A stretch of 64,000 nucleotides of DNA from Chryseobacterium nepalense (GTDB taxonomy: Bacteria; Bacteroidota; Bacteroidia; Flavobacteriales; Weeksellaceae): the NCBI RefSeq assembly GCF_023195755.1, contig NZ_CP096203.1, positions 248,001 to 312,000 on the forward strand, read 5' to 3'. This document shows, one piece after another, positions 63,456 to 64,000 of this stretch (position 1 is its first letter; every line of letters starts with the position of its first letter). The notes below the pieces were generated by a model that was not told the origin of the DNA, did no database searches, and was given only the letters and a program-made list of their open reading frames with translations. Position numbers and translations under genes: made by a program.

Positions 63456-64000
63456 ATGAATATGAATAAAAATATCATTACGTATCTATTATTGATATCA
63501 ATTACCTTACTTTCCTGCAAGCCCAAGCAGAACATGGTCTATATGTCTAAAAGCAACATGGAAGAAGAGGTTGCAAAAGCGAAATACGACGGACTGCGCA
63601 TTCAGGAAGGAGATGTACTTCTCATCCTTGTCTCCGCACTTGATGAAGCTGCAGTGAAACCCTTCAATCTTAACACCGCCAATAAAGTTGGAAGTGAGAA
63701 TAGCACAGGAATTAACCAATATGTGCAACCAAGTGAATATCTTGTAAATGAAGAAGGGTATATCAATTTTCCAGTTCTCGGACCTGTATTTACGAAAGGT
63801 ATGACGCAAATCCAGCTGAAGCAGGATCTGGAGTCCCGTCTGAAAAGATATCTTACTGATCCTTTGGTTACCATCACACTTAAAAACTTCAACGTCAGTA
63901 TTCTTGGAGAAGTTAAACAGCCCGGACAAAAGGAAAGTGTTTCTCAGAAAATTAACATTTTTCAAGCGCTTGGTTTGGCAGGAGATATGACGGATTTCGG
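63456..64000 (+). CDS. Polysaccharide biosynthesis/export lipoprotein (Wza-like), 3' truncated
   Basis: The first 181 codons of an outer-membrane polysaccharide export protein, cut by the window end. Lipobox LLSC (Cys about 21 from the start at 63456). A Poly_export domain follows with RIQEGDVLLILVSALDE, then YLVNEEGYINFPVLGPVFTK, QIQLKQDLESRLKRYLTDPL and the start of the SLBB domain, VSILGEVKQPGQ. It should open a capsule or exopolysaccharide locus to the right. An in-frame ATG at 63462 is an alternative start. Confidence 0.9.
   Translation, partial: MNMNKNIITYLLLISITLLSCKPKQNMVYMSKSNMEEEVAKAKYDGLRIQEGDVLLILVSALDEAAVKPFNLNTANKVGSENSTGINQYVQPSEYLVNEEGYINFPVLGPVFTKGMTQIQLKQDLESRLKRYLTDPLVTITLKNFNVSILGEVKQPGQKESVSQKINIFQALGLAGDMTDF

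Noticed and set aside
63507..63965. Antisense ORF of 152 aa inside the polysaccharide export gene
   Set aside because: It is the complement of clear Wza-like coding sequence and has no family resemblance.

Overview
The window comes from a low-GC Bacteroidota chromosome, most likely a Chryseobacterium-like member of the Weeksellaceae (family-level inference only). Pointers are a FecI/FecR/TonB-receptor set, a DUF4249 lipoprotein paired with a TonB receptor, a T9SS C-terminal sorting domain, DUF6876-type proteins, and many exact copies of the flavobacterial -7 box TAnnTTTG upstream of genes. I saw no tRNA, rRNA, CRISPR array, transposase or integrase.

Layout. 1-2.1 kb: DUF1826-like, DUF1440/YagU-like and DJ-1/PfpI proteins. 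2.3-12.6 kb: an ECF sigma factor divergent from a FecR anti-sigma factor, an STN-containing TonB receptor and a set of exported proteins (beta-helix lipoprotein, T9SS substrate, lipoprotein, S41 peptidase). 12.7-19.7 kb: a minus-strand stress-like block (FAD protein, serine hydrolase, small protein, AraC regulator, PLP racemase, acetyltransferase, tandem universal stress protein). A 10-bp motif, TRTGGTATRT, recurs in its gaps and upstream of the DJ-1 gene. 20.2-22.6 kb: small lipoprotein/membrane genes, an HTH repressor-like gene and two DUF6876-like paralogues. 22.6-29.2 kb: a DUF4249/TonB receptor pair, and an MprF aminoacyl-lipid synthase overlapping a VirJ/AcvB-type lipid hydrolase. 29.5-33.1 kb: the oxidative pentose phosphate genes gnd-zwf-pgl, closed by a strong terminator.

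33.2-46.0 kb is the first unusual locus: a good promoter, then five genes, the last four nearly abutting. They encode a 154-aa protein, a 1661-aa protein of a widespread but uncharacterised family, a 727-aa protein ending in a phage tail-collar domain, a 943-aa DUF6603 protein and a 663-aa protein of another uncharacterised family. None has a signal peptide, and no sheath, tube, baseplate or ATPase gene is nearby. This looks like a conserved multi-protein system without an assigned function.

46.2-51.0 kb: TolC, HlyD and two ABC-2 permeases with no ATP-binding subunit. 51.1-54.8 kb: an Ntn-type C-N hydrolase, a porin and a DASS anion transporter in one minus-strand unit.

55.6-62.4 kb is the second unusual locus: an AraC regulator, a minor and a major pilin-like subunit, a PapD-like chaperone, a two-domain adhesin whose C-terminal half resembles the major subunit, and a 932-aa usher-like outer-membrane protein. 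It reads as a Bacteroidota analogue of a chaperone-usher pilus. The window ends in a Wza-like polysaccharide export lipoprotein, truncated by the edge. It is preceded by about 1 kb holding a promoter, a possible leader peptide and a terminator-like hairpin.
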